Below, piece by piece: positions 1 to 7,153 of a DNA stretch of 40,495 nucleotides. Location of the stretch: positions 1 to 40,495 of the forward strand of contig QHXS01000046.1 of NCBI GenBank assembly GCA_003223975.1, given 5' to 3'. Within the stretch, counting starts at the first letter, position 1. Every line of letters begins with the position of its first letter. The translations under genes were made by a program, and so were the position numbers. This stretch comes from Acidobacteriota bacterium. GTDB taxonomy: Bacteria > Acidobacteriota > Blastocatellia > Pyrinomonadales > Pyrinomonadaceae. The notes under the pieces are model-generated. The model worked only from the letters and a program-made list of their open reading frames with translations, made no database searches and was not told where the DNA came from.

Positions 1-89
1 ACCAATTCGTTCCCGTGTAACCATTTAATCCCCAGGTCTGAAAATTAGGAGCCCCAAATAAAGTTATTAGGCCCGTAAGATCATTGCAT

Positions 90-1283
90 ATGATGGTGAA
101 GAAGTTCGCGAAAAAGCTTTTGCTGGTATTCGGCGCGATGATCATATTGGCGCTCGGTTCGATGGCTCATGCGCAGATCATACCGCTGAAGGATGCCCCT
201 GCGGGCCAACCGACACCCACTCCCACGCCGCCGGCGAAACCCGACGACCAAACGACGCAGGGACCGCAAAAGAAAGAAAAGCGAGGAAGTTGGATCCTCG
301 CGCCCATTCCGATCTTCAGTCCGGCAGTAGGCGCGGGAATTATTCCGGTGGTCGCATACATCTTCAAGATCAATGAGGGCGATAAAAAGTCACCACCGTC
401 GACGCTTGCGTTTGTTGGTGGGATAACGAACAACGGCTCGCGCTTTGGTGCCCTGGCCGGCAGGCTTTATTTTAACGAGAACAAATACGAAACCGCTTTC
501 GCGATAGTGAAGGTAAAGATCTTCCTGGATTTTTACGGGATCGGCCGCCTTCCCGCACAGGATCCACCGTTTGTAAACCTCAGAACCCAAGGCGATGTGT
601 ATTTCGGCGAATTCCTGCGGAATATGGGAAAGGACATTTTCGTGGGAGCTCGTTATCAATACAGGAAGCTCAATTTCGGAATTGAGGGCGATCGGCCGAA
701 AGGTGGTTTCGATATCCCAAAACTCGACCTAAGATCGACGAGCGCGGCCCTCGGCGTGAAGGTCAAGCGTGACAAACGTGACAGCACATTCTACCCGACC
801 ACAGGCTCGTTGTTTGAAACGAAGGCCGATTTTTTCGATCAGTCGCTTGGCAGCAACCGGCAGTACCAAACATATTCGGTCGCGTATAACGGCTTTCGCT
901 CATTCAACGAAAAACGCGTTCTAGCATATCGGGCGATGGGTTGTTCGGCGAATCAGGATGTACCGTTTTACGATCTCTGCCTCTTCGGCTTTAGCAACGA
1001 CCTTCGAGGATACACCGCGGGCGAATTTCAAAATCGTAGAATGTTCGCAATGCAGGCTGAGCTTCGTCAAACTTTAAAAGGGAGATTCGGCATGGTAGTG
1101 TTCGGCGGCGTCGGCGGCGTCGCCCGGCGCTGGAACGAATTTCGCATGAGTAATCTTTTGCCTGCTGCAGGTGCCGGCCTGAGGTTCACGCTCGATAAGA
1201 AGAATAAAATCAACTACCGCGTCGACTGGGCCATCGGCCGGGAAGGCTCGACGCTTGTCATCGGCGTCGGCGAAGCCTTTTGA
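90..1283 (+). CDS. Omp85/BamA-like outer membrane beta-barrel protein
   Basis: This is an exported outer-membrane protein of about 397 residues. The N-terminus (MMVKKFAKKLLLVFG..., ending in SMAHAQ) is a clear Sec signal peptide with cleavage expected after AHA. A Pro/Thr-rich stretch follows, then a barrel typical of the surface antigen (D15) C-terminal domain of the Omp85 superfamily. It shows the RDSTFYPTTG hairpin, an LRGYTAGEFQ segment resembling the conserved (V/L)RG(F/Y) lock motif, and a final beta strand ending in Phe, the usual Bam recognition signal. No POTRA repeats fit in the short N-terminal part, so it is not a canonical BamA or TamA and may be a single-barrel Omp85 relative of unknown cargo. 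ATG codons at 90 and 93 are both possible. A TTG at 84 is less likely, and no strong Shine-Dalgarno sequence is visible. A weak -10-like TAAGAT lies at 76-81. Confidence 0.8.
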   Translation: MMVKKFAKKLLLVFGAMIILALGSMAHAQIIPLKDAPAGQPTPTPTPPAKPDDQTTQGPQKKEKRGSWILAPIPIFSPAVGAGIIPVVAYIFKINEGDKKSPPSTLAFVGGITNNGSRFGALAGRLYFNENKYETAFAIVKVKIFLDFYGIGRLPAQDPPFVNLRTQGDVYFGEFLRNMGKDIFVGARYQYRKLNFGIEGDRPKGGFDIPKLDLRSTSAALGVKVKRDKRDSTFYPTTGSLFETKADFFDQSLGSNRQYQTYSVAYNGFRSFNEKRVLAYRAMGCSANQDVPFYDLCLFGFSNDLRGYTAGEFQNRRMFAMQAELRQTLKGRFGMVVFGGVGGVARRWNEFRMSNLLPAAGAGLRFTLDKKNKINYRVDWAIGREGSTLVIGVGEAF

Positions 1284-1393
1284 TAAAGAAAATCGCAGAC
1301 CACGATCTATCCGTTTCGCTGTCCATTGTGGATTTCGAAAAACAGAGAAAATGCCGGCCGTTCTGGTTGAATTGCAGATCTCGCCAGGGTCTT

Positions 1394-1552
1394 AAAAAGC
1401 GGAAAGGGCGCCGTATCCGTCTCCCACACCGTATACAGCACCCTTTCCAGTATTCGGAACCAAGGCCGGGAGGCCGCGTTTCCGAAATCGATCTTGTTTT
1501 CAAAACACGCAGAATCCCCTTGGGGATCGATTCGCTCGCATTATCTGGCGTG
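1394..1552 (-). ncRNA. Candidate structured small RNA, about 160 nt
   Basis: Read on the minus strand, this interval starts about 7 bases after a near-consensus promoter (TTGACA, 16 bases, TACAAT) and ends in a strong hairpin followed by T5. Between them are two further hairpins. Hairpin 1 (1506-1552) pairs CACGCCAGA with TCTGCGTG with one bulge, and has an inner ATCCC/GGGAT stem. Hairpin 2 (1453-1486) pairs TTCGGAA with TTCCGAA around a GGCC-tccc-GGCC core. Hairpin 3 (1401-1448) is the terminator. Both deviations in the long terminator stem are G-U wobbles on this strand but C-A mismatches on the other, which supports transcription from the minus strand. No convincing ORF lies inside. The gene sits between the atpC terminator and the convergent Omp85-like gene. 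The ends do not pair with each other, so 6S RNA is unlikely, and no SRP-RNA core motif is seen. The family is unknown. Confidence 0.6.
1395..1448 (-). terminator. Intrinsic terminator of the candidate small RNA
   Basis: An 18-position stem pairs GGAAAGGGTGCTGTATAC with GGATACGGCGCCCTTTCC around a 12-base loop on the minus strand. It contains two G-U wobbles and one mismatch. The stem is followed one base later by GC and T5 (plus-strand positions 1395-1399). On the plus strand the two wobbles become C-A mismatches and no T-run follows, so it is oriented for minus-strand transcripts. Confidence 0.6.
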
Positions 1553-1558
1553 AAAGAG

Positions 1559-1586
1559 ATTGTAGCATTTTCGTACTGTCTGTCAA
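1559..1586 (-). promoter_or_regulatory. Sigma-70-type promoter of the candidate small RNA
   Basis: The -35 TTGACA (plus-strand positions 1581-1586) and -10 TACAAT (1559-1564) are separated by 16 bases on the minus strand. Six of six and five of six positions match the housekeeping consensus. The start site is expected near 1552, exactly where the first hairpin of the small RNA begins. The promoter lies about 25 bases beyond the atpC terminator, so it drives an independent transcript. It is the best promoter by eye in the window. Confidence 0.65.
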
Positions 1587-1610
1587 GTGATTTTGCTTAC
1601 AAATCCATAC

Positions 1611-1645
1611 AAAAAATGCCCCAACATCCTATTGGATTCGGGGCA
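1611..1645 (-). terminator. Intrinsic terminator of atpD-atpC
   Basis: On the minus strand TGCCCC pairs with GGGGCA and the stem continues through AATCC/GGAT with one wobble and one mismatch, closing a short AATA loop. It is followed immediately by T6 (plus-strand positions 1611-1616). It lies 36 bases past the atpC stop codon and closes the ATP synthase transcription unit. Confidence 0.75.
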
Positions 1646-1680
1646 TCTGGAATCGGTTGCAAACGTCTAAAATACTGAAC

Positions 1681-2082
1681 TTAACGGCCCCCGGCCAGCG
1701 AAAGACGGGCGTTTGCGAGTTCAAGCCGCTCGCGAATAGCGTCATTTTCTTCCGCAGCGGCTGTCGAACGGGCGGCAAGCTCTTTTTCGGCCTCTTCGCG
1801 GTCGGTTTTTGCACCTGCGGCATCGACTTCCTCAGCCGTTTCGGCAACGTCAGTCAACACCGAAACCTGGTTCGAACTAACCTCGACAAAGCCGGACGAA
1901 ATGGCAAGTTTTTCCGTGCCGCCTTTGCCCGCGTACGTCAAAATGCCCGGCTTCAATGCCGAAATAAGCGGCGCGTGGTTGGTAAGAATTCCCGCTTCGC
2001 CGGACGCGGTCGGAACCGTCACGGATTCGGTTTCGGTCTCTATCACACGACGTTCGGGGGTTACGATCTCTAGTTTGAGCAT
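1681..2082 (-). CDS. atpC: F1F0 ATP synthase epsilon subunit
   Basis: This 133-residue protein matches the usual length of F1 epsilon. The N-terminal beta-sandwich begins MLKLEIVTPERRV and contains the typical TASGEAGILTNHAPL stretch (about residues 27-41) and GTEKLAISSGFVEV. The C-terminal third is the helical hairpin, with Ala/Glu-rich sequence such as AEEVDAAGAKTDREEAEKEL. The epsilon subunit joins the gamma stalk to the F0 ring and can inhibit ATP hydrolysis through its helical hairpin. The gene follows atpD after an 86-base spacer filled by a repeat hairpin, and a terminator lies 36 bases downstream. No other atp gene is present, so the remaining F1F0 subunits must be encoded elsewhere. 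Confidence 0.95.
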   Translation of the reverse strand: MLKLEIVTPERRVIETETESVTVPTASGEAGILTNHAPLISALKPGILTYAGKGGTEKLAISSGFVEVSSNQVSVLTDVAETAEEVDAAGAKTDREEAEKELAARSTAAAEENDAIRERLELANARLSLAGGR

Positions 2083-2083
2083 A

Positions 2084-2165
2084 AGTCCAAAGTCTAAGGT
2101 CCAAAGTCTAAGGTCAAAGAAAGCCGTTTTCGACTTTGGACTTTGGACCTTAGACCCTGGACTAA
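2084..2165. repeat. Self-complementary heptad-repeat spacer (GTCCAAA/GTCTAAG type)
   Basis: The whole atpD-atpC spacer is built from heptads of the type GTCCAAA and GTCTAAG. A 14-base direct repeat occurs at 2085-2098 and again at 2099-2112, with a partial third copy at 2113-2119. The block at 2132-2165 is its inverted complement, so the spacer can fold into a stem of roughly 32 positions with about five mismatches around a loop holding AAGCCG. It begins just upstream of the atpC start and ends 3 bases from the atpD stop, so it could affect relative expression of the two subunits. Other spacers in this window have the same architecture with different words. Confidence 0.8.
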
Positions 2166-2168
2166 AGT

Positions 2169-3680
<1,512 letters not shown>

Positions 3681-3734
3681 TTAAATAAAGTGCTCCTGTG
3701 ATAGATGAAAAACCTACAGATTTACAAAGGAGTA

Positions 3735-3763
3735 AGAATATCACGGGAGTTGGTTACTCACAA
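3735..3763 (-). promoter_or_regulatory. Candidate promoter of atpD-atpC
   Basis: On the minus strand TTGTGA (plus-strand 3758-3763) and TATTCT (3735-3740) are 17 bases apart, about 55 bases upstream of the atpD ATG. It lies directly after the terminator of the preceding baeRF gene, as expected if atpDC is an independent transcription unit. Confidence 0.45.
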
Positions 3764-3770
3764 AACGGAG

Positions 3771-3804
3771 AAAAAAGGACGGCGGATCGAAATATCCGCC
3801 GCCC
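3771..3804 (-). terminator. Intrinsic terminator after the baeRF gene
   Basis: An 11-position stem (ATCCGCCG core, one G-T wobble pair) with a 6-base loop occupies 3777-3804 and is followed on the minus strand by T6 (3771-3776). It is 23 bases beyond the baeRF stop codon and separates that gene from atpDC. Confidence 0.8.
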
Positions 3805-3826
3805 GTAAACAAAGTTTTTTGCGATC

Positions 3827-5014
3827 TTATCCAGTCGAATGTGCGTTCATACTGAATCGCAGTATCGCTCCGACGCCACCGTCGTTCGCGAGCATCGATG
3901 CGTCCTTAACGAATGTAATGCGTGCACCCGTGTTGATCGCCCGTGTGATCAACTGGTCGGCGATCGCCCGAGCATCCCCGATTGCTGAAAGTGCTTCGGC
4001 CGGCGCGGTATCGTCGCCCGGTTCATACGCCTTTAATATCTTCTTAACCTTCTTTTTGCTGTAGTCGATCGAATCGATGTTCGTGGCAATAACGAGTTCC
4101 TCCACCTGGCCGTTCGCTAACGCCGTAAGCGTATCTTCGACACCGAGAGTTCCCATCTTTGCAGACGATTTAGCAGCATCATTAAGTTGTTCGATCTTCT
4201 TTTGCTGCAAGGTGGCCGTTTCGATGTTGATCACCTCAAGGGCTTTTTCGCGAAGCTCTTCGGGCGATTCGTATTGACTGGCACTAACCGTACCGATCAG
4301 TTTCTCTTCCAGCGGCTTCGAAAGCTGGGGCTTGAACACCGGCAGGATCGTTTCCTCGTCGCCGCAGATCACCAGACTGTCGACTTCCACCTTCTTCATC
4401 AGCTCTTCAAGCTCAGAGACCACCTCTTTTGCGTGCTTCAGGTGAAAATTCTCACGCCGCCGCTGATAACGCTGTTGCGACCAGCCGCCCGCGGATGTTC
4501 CGCTCGTCACCGCATTCTCAATGCTCGCAACATTACTGTCCAGATCGACGTCAGACCGTATTCGGGTCTCGCCTCCAAAGATGTAGATGTCTGCCTTGTT
4601 CGTATCGGCCCATAGAACGGCATAGCGCGGATTCTCATAAACGGCCCTTGCCAGCGGAAATATATGAGGCCGTTCGCCTGAATGGAAACTGCTTTCCGGA
4701 AACGGCACGTCTAGCTGCACGACCTCGAAGAAATCGTCCCCGCCGAGTCCGGCAAAGATCGCGATGCCGTTCGCACCCGAATCTGCGTCTTCTTCAACGA
4801 AAGAGTTGATTCGGTCCCTAACGTCATTGAACCGGCCCAACTGCCCTTCGTCTTCTTTATATTTCTGCTCTTCTCCGGATAGTTGCGTTTTCAACCATAT
4901 CGGATACGTATCTCGCCCGTTCTCTCCTGGTTGGGCATTGATGTAAATGCTGAAGAATGGCTGCCCGTCAGGTTCCATCGAACCAAGTTTCTCTATCAAT
5001 TTCGTGATCTTCAT
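3827..5014 (-). CDS. Bacterial eRF1-like (baeRF/VLRF1-type) protein
   Basis: This 395-residue cytosolic protein resembles the bacterial archaeo-eukaryotic release factor (baeRF) families. The central domain holds GGWSQQRYQRR (176-186), at the position where eRF1 has its catalytic GGQ loop and where Vms1-like factors have GGQ/GSQ variants followed by an Arg-rich helix. The C-terminal eRF1 domain-3-like fold ends in DGGVGAILRF (378-387), a strong signature of the eRF1/Pelota superfamily. Such proteins are thought to release or hydrolyse peptidyl-tRNA on ribosomes, or to act in ribosome rescue; the exact reaction here is inferred. The start is taken at ATG 5014 because the 13 codons upstream lie in a leader hairpin. 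The neighbours phoH and ybeY are also RNA and ribosome genes. The precise subfamily is unsure. Confidence 0.7.
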   Translation of the reverse strand: MKITKLIEKLGSMEPDGQPFFSIYINAQPGENGRDTYPIWLKTQLSGEEQKYKEDEGQLGRFNDVRDRINSFVEEDADSGANGIAIFAGLGGDDFFEVVQLDVPFPESSFHSGERPHIFPLARAVYENPRYAVLWADTNKADIYIFGGETRIRSDVDLDSNVASIENAVTSGTSAGGWSQQRYQRRRENFHLKHAKEVVSELEELMKKVEVDSLVICGDEETILPVFKPQLSKPLEEKLIGTVSASQYESPEELREKALEVINIETATLQQKKIEQLNDAAKSSAKMGTLGVEDTLTALANGQVEELVIATNIDSIDYSKKKVKKILKAYEPGDDTAPAEALSAIGDARAIADQLITRAINTGARITFVKDASMLANDGGVGAILRFSMNAHSTG

Positions 5015-5030
5015 AACGCAGATACAATTA

Positions 5031-5083
5031 GAGCGGGCTGATCGTGTATGCACTGTTGAGGTTCATACAAAACGAGCCCGCTC
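5031..5083 (-). promoter_or_regulatory. Two-tier hairpin in the leader of the baeRF gene
   Basis: GAGCGGGCT (5031-5039) and AGCCCGCTC (5075-5083) form a perfect 9-base-pair inverted repeat. Nested inside is TGTATG/CATACA, enclosing a 13-base loop. The structure begins 17 bases upstream of the baeRF ATG. A perfect TATAAT (plus-strand 5106-5111) lies just upstream on the minus strand with only a weak -35, so the hairpin would be in the 5' leader of the transcript. No T-run follows, so it is not a terminator. It may be an RNA control element or a palindromic protein-binding site. Confidence 0.45.
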
Positions 5084-5101
5084 ATCCAAATAAACGAAAC
5101 T

Positions 5102-5311
5102 TTAGATTATAGTCCCGGAAGATTTGCGAAGACGCGTAAGCCTCGATCTTAAATAGAACTGATTGGCACGGGTATAGAGATCACTTTTAGGCTCCCTAAT
5201 AGCCGCCTCTGGTCGAATATGAGTTGTAGCCGGTGCCGTCTGGCCCGGGCTTGTTGTGTGAACGTCCAAAGTAATAATGCTGTCTTTGTACAGTTGTCCC
5301 CGTCGAAACAT
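5102..5311 (-). CDS. Possible small hypothetical protein, 69 aa
   Basis: An open frame beginning MFRRGQLYKDSI and ending RKSSGTII has a good Shine-Dalgarno (AAGGGGGA) about 8 bases before its ATG, and a perfect TATAAT (plus-strand 5361-5366, weak -35) about 50 bases upstream on the minus strand. Against it: the composition is unremarkable, I recognise no domain, and its last codons coincide with the TATAAT proposed for baeRF. It could be a real small gene, a leader peptide of the baeRF unit, or chance. The rest of the spacer up to phoH (5312-5496) shows a TTGACA at 5427-5432 without a convincing -10 and nothing else I can support. Confidence 0.3.
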   Translation of the reverse strand: MFRRGQLYKDSIITLDVHTTSPGQTAPATTHIRPEAAIREPKSDLYTRANQFYLRSRLTRLRKSSGTII

Positions 5312-5496
5312 GGAAGATTCCCCCTTGTCGTGTGTGGACATTCTCGCGTCTTGTCTTCGAATTATATGTATAGTACCGAACATAAGCGAAAATGCCTCTA
5401 GATTCCTGGAATAAACCGATAATCAATTGACAGCAATTCCCGGTTTTAGTAGCCTCACCGATATAGACGTCCTTTTGCTTGAGGAATTTGTAGAAT

Positions 5497-6468
5497 TTGA
5501 GCAATCTTCGAAAATTAGAGCTTCCTCCGCAGGGCTTGAACATGCTTTTCGGTGTTCAAGACCAAAACATCAAATACCTAGAATCGCTATTGGACGTGAA
5601 CATCGGTGCACGCGGCAACGAGCTGCTGATCGACGGCGAGCCAGGCGATATTGAGACCGTTCAGACGATCTTGCAGGATTTCGGCGACCTCTTTTCCGAA
5701 GGTCAGACCTTCAACGACAAAGAGCTCAAGGATGCGTTCAAGCAGATCGCTGAAGATCGGGCTTACAGCCTGAAAGACCATTTCCTGAAGTCGCGATTCA
5801 ACCCATCGGGCAAGAAGACCGTCGCTCCAAAGACCGCTAATCAGCGAAAGTATTTGGATGCGATCGCACAGAACGACCTCGTGTTCGGAATCGGGGTTGC
5901 GGGAACAGGCAAAAGCTTTCTGGCGGTTGCGATGGCGGTCGATGCCCTGTTCAAAAAGCAGGTCAGCCGCATTATCCTGACGCGTCCTGCTGTCGAGGCC
6001 GGCGAACGCCTTGGCTTTCTACCCGGCGATCTTCAGGACAAGGTCGACCCATATCTTCGGCCGCTTTATGACGCCCTTTTCGATCTCGTCGATAGCGAAC
6101 GAGTTACGAAGATGCTCGAAAAACGCATTATCGAGATCGCACCGCTGGCGTTTATGCGTGGCCGTACATTGAGCGACGCCTTTATCATTCTCGATGAGGC
6201 CCAAAACACGACCAGCGAGCAGATGAAGATGTTCCTGACGCGTATCGGCTTCGGCTCGAAGGCAGTTGTAACAGGTGACAAGACACAGATCGACCTGCCC
6301 CGAGGTCAAAAGAGCGGCATTAAGGAAGCCGAGATCGTGCTTAAGGATATCGACGCCATCGAGTTCGTTTACTTCACCGAAAAAGACGTCGTGCGCCACA
6401 AGCTGGTGCAGATGATCGTGAAAGCCTACGAGACGCACTCGAATCAGTCCGAGAATGAGACGACATGA
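5497..6468 (+). CDS. PhoH-family ATPase (PhoH-like, ybeZ type)
   Basis: This 323-residue protein has the standard layout of bacterial PhoH/YbeZ proteins. A short N-terminal KH-like region (about 1-100) precedes a P-loop ATPase domain with Walker A GVAGTGKS (133-140), [17 protein letters not shown], and Walker [10 protein letters not shown] (229-237), followed by [12 protein letters not shown]. PhoH proteins are thought to act in RNA metabolism and ribosome biogenesis together with YbeY. The start is TTG at 5497, supported by a GAGGAA 10 bases upstream and by the family-like beginning [10 protein letters not shown]; no ATG fits. The stop codon overlaps the ATG of the next small gene (ATGA, 6465-6468), and that gene overlaps ybeY, so the three are probably translationally coupled. 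Confidence 0.93.
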   Translation: MSNLRKLELPPQGLNMLFGVQDQNIKYLESLLDVNIGARGNELLIDGEPGDIETVQTILQDFGDLFSEGQTFNDKELKDAFKQIAEDRAYSLKDHFLKSRFNPSGKKTVAPKTANQRKYLDAIAQNDLVFGIGVAGTGKSFLAVAMAVDALFKKQVSRIILTRPAVEAGERLGFLPGDLQDKVDPYLRPLYDALFDLVDSERVTKMLEKRIIEIAPLAFMRGRTLSDAFIILDEAQNTTSEQMKMFLTRIGFGSKAVVTGDKTQIDLPRGQKSGIKEAEIVLKDIDAIEFVYFTEKDVVRHKLVQMIVKAYETHSNQSENETT

Positions 6469-6617
6469 AAACTGTAATTGTCGAACAAGGGGAAACTAGT
6501 TTCGGTGCCTATTGTCCGGAAATGCTTGGATGTGTCGTAGTCGCGGAAACAGAAGAAGAGGTGATCGAGTTGATAGCTGAGGCAATCGAATTCCCCCTGG
6601 AAGGATCGCAAGAGTGA
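6465..6617 (+). CDS. HicB-like (UPF0150) small protein, 50 aa
   Basis: A 50-codon gene runs from the ATGA overlap with phoH to the GTGA overlap with ybeY. The sequence [20 protein letters not shown], then [13 protein letters not shown] and [14 protein letters not shown], is the compact HicB/UPF0150 partial RNase H-like fold: an edge strand, a G-x-(F/Y)-x-A-x-x-P-type hairpin with the LPGC-like MLGC turn, then a helix ending in AIEF-L-G. HicB proteins are usually antitoxins for the HicA mRNA interferase. No HicA-like gene is adjacent, and this copy lacks a C-terminal DNA-binding domain, so it is a solitary HicB domain. The 4-base overlaps on both sides argue that it is a real, translated member of the phoH-ybeY operon. 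Confidence 0.8.
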   Translation: MKTVIVEQGETSFGAYCPEMLGCVVVAETEEEVIELIAEAIEFPLEGSQE

Positions 6618-7039
6618 TCGACGTCATCAATCTCCAACGAAAGATAAAGCTCGAAACAGTAATCTATAAGAAGTTCGTCAAAGAGCTTTCGGATTCTGTG
6701 GATGAAGCGAAAGATCAGACGTTCTCGGTAGCGTTTGTTTCAGATGACCGGATGTGGAAGCTTAACTGGTCCTTCCGGGGTAAAGATTCGACGACCGACG
6801 TGCTTTCGTTTCCGCAGGACGCTGGGCCGCACGACCAGCCCGACTTTCTCGGCGACATTGTCATCTCTGCCGATCAGGCACAAAAACAGGCGAAGGAAAA
6901 CAAGCTCACGCTCGAAATCGAGATAAAGCAGCTCATCCTCCACGGCCTGTTACACCTCTGCGGTTACGACCACGAAACCGACAAAGGCGAAATGAACAAA
7001 CGCGAGCTCGCCCTTCGCAAAAAACTAAAGATCAATTGA
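6614..7039 (+). CDS. ybeY: Endoribonuclease YbeY (16S rRNA maturation)
   Basis: This 141-residue protein carries the UPF0054 zinc-binding signature HGLLHLCGYDH (110-120), preceded by the conserved DVLSFPQD (62-69) and LGDIVIS (79-85). YbeY is a metal-dependent RNase involved in 16S rRNA 3'-end maturation and 70S ribosome quality control. GTG at 6614 is the start; it overlaps the stop of the HicB-like gene as GTGA. Adjacency to phoH is the common bacterial arrangement and supports a shared role; the HicB-like insertion between them is the unusual feature. The stop codon runs straight into an intergenic repeat. Confidence 0.93.
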   Translation: MIDVINLQRKIKLETVIYKKFVKELSDSVDEAKDQTFSVAFVSDDRMWKLNWSFRGKDSTTDVLSFPQDAGPHDQPDFLGDIVISADQAQKQAKENKLTLEIEIKQLILHGLLHLCGYDHETDKGEMNKRELALRKKLKIN

Positions 7040-7142
7040 ACCACAGAGGACACAGAGAACACAGAAGTTTTTAACAGGGCTAGCTGGGCCATAACCGGAT
7101 AGTGGTCCTTATGACTCTGTGCACTCTGTGCCCGCTGTGGTT
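7039..7142. repeat. Self-complementary nonamer-repeat spacer (ACACAGAGG type)
   Basis: The left arm (7039-7066) is a run of nonamers of the type CCACAGAGG, ACACAGAGA and ACACAGAAG. The right arm (7115-7142) is its imperfect inverted complement, ending in CCGCTGTGGTT. The 48 bases between (7067-7114) show no clear structure or gene. The element starts on the last base of the ybeY stop codon and ends 11 bases before the zwf start. Confidence 0.8.
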
Positions 7143-7153
7143 AAATAATCTGA

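Noticed and set aside
1258..1503. 81-codon minus-strand frame inside the small RNA region
   Set aside because: TTG start, Arg-rich composition, and it passes through the terminator of the small RNA into the end of the Omp85-like gene.
1394..1552. 6S RNA or SRP RNA identity for the small RNA
   Set aside because: The ends of the RNA do not pair with each other as in 6S, and the conserved GGAAGGAAGCA-type SRP loop is absent.
1280..1678. 132-codon plus-strand frame after the Omp85-like gene
   Set aside because: It starts with TTG inside the stop region of the previous gene, has no ribosome-binding site and runs antisense through the candidate small RNA and the atpC terminator.
2084..2165. CRISPR array in the atpD-atpC spacer
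   Set aside because: Repeats are 7-14 bases, contiguous and inverted, without spacers.
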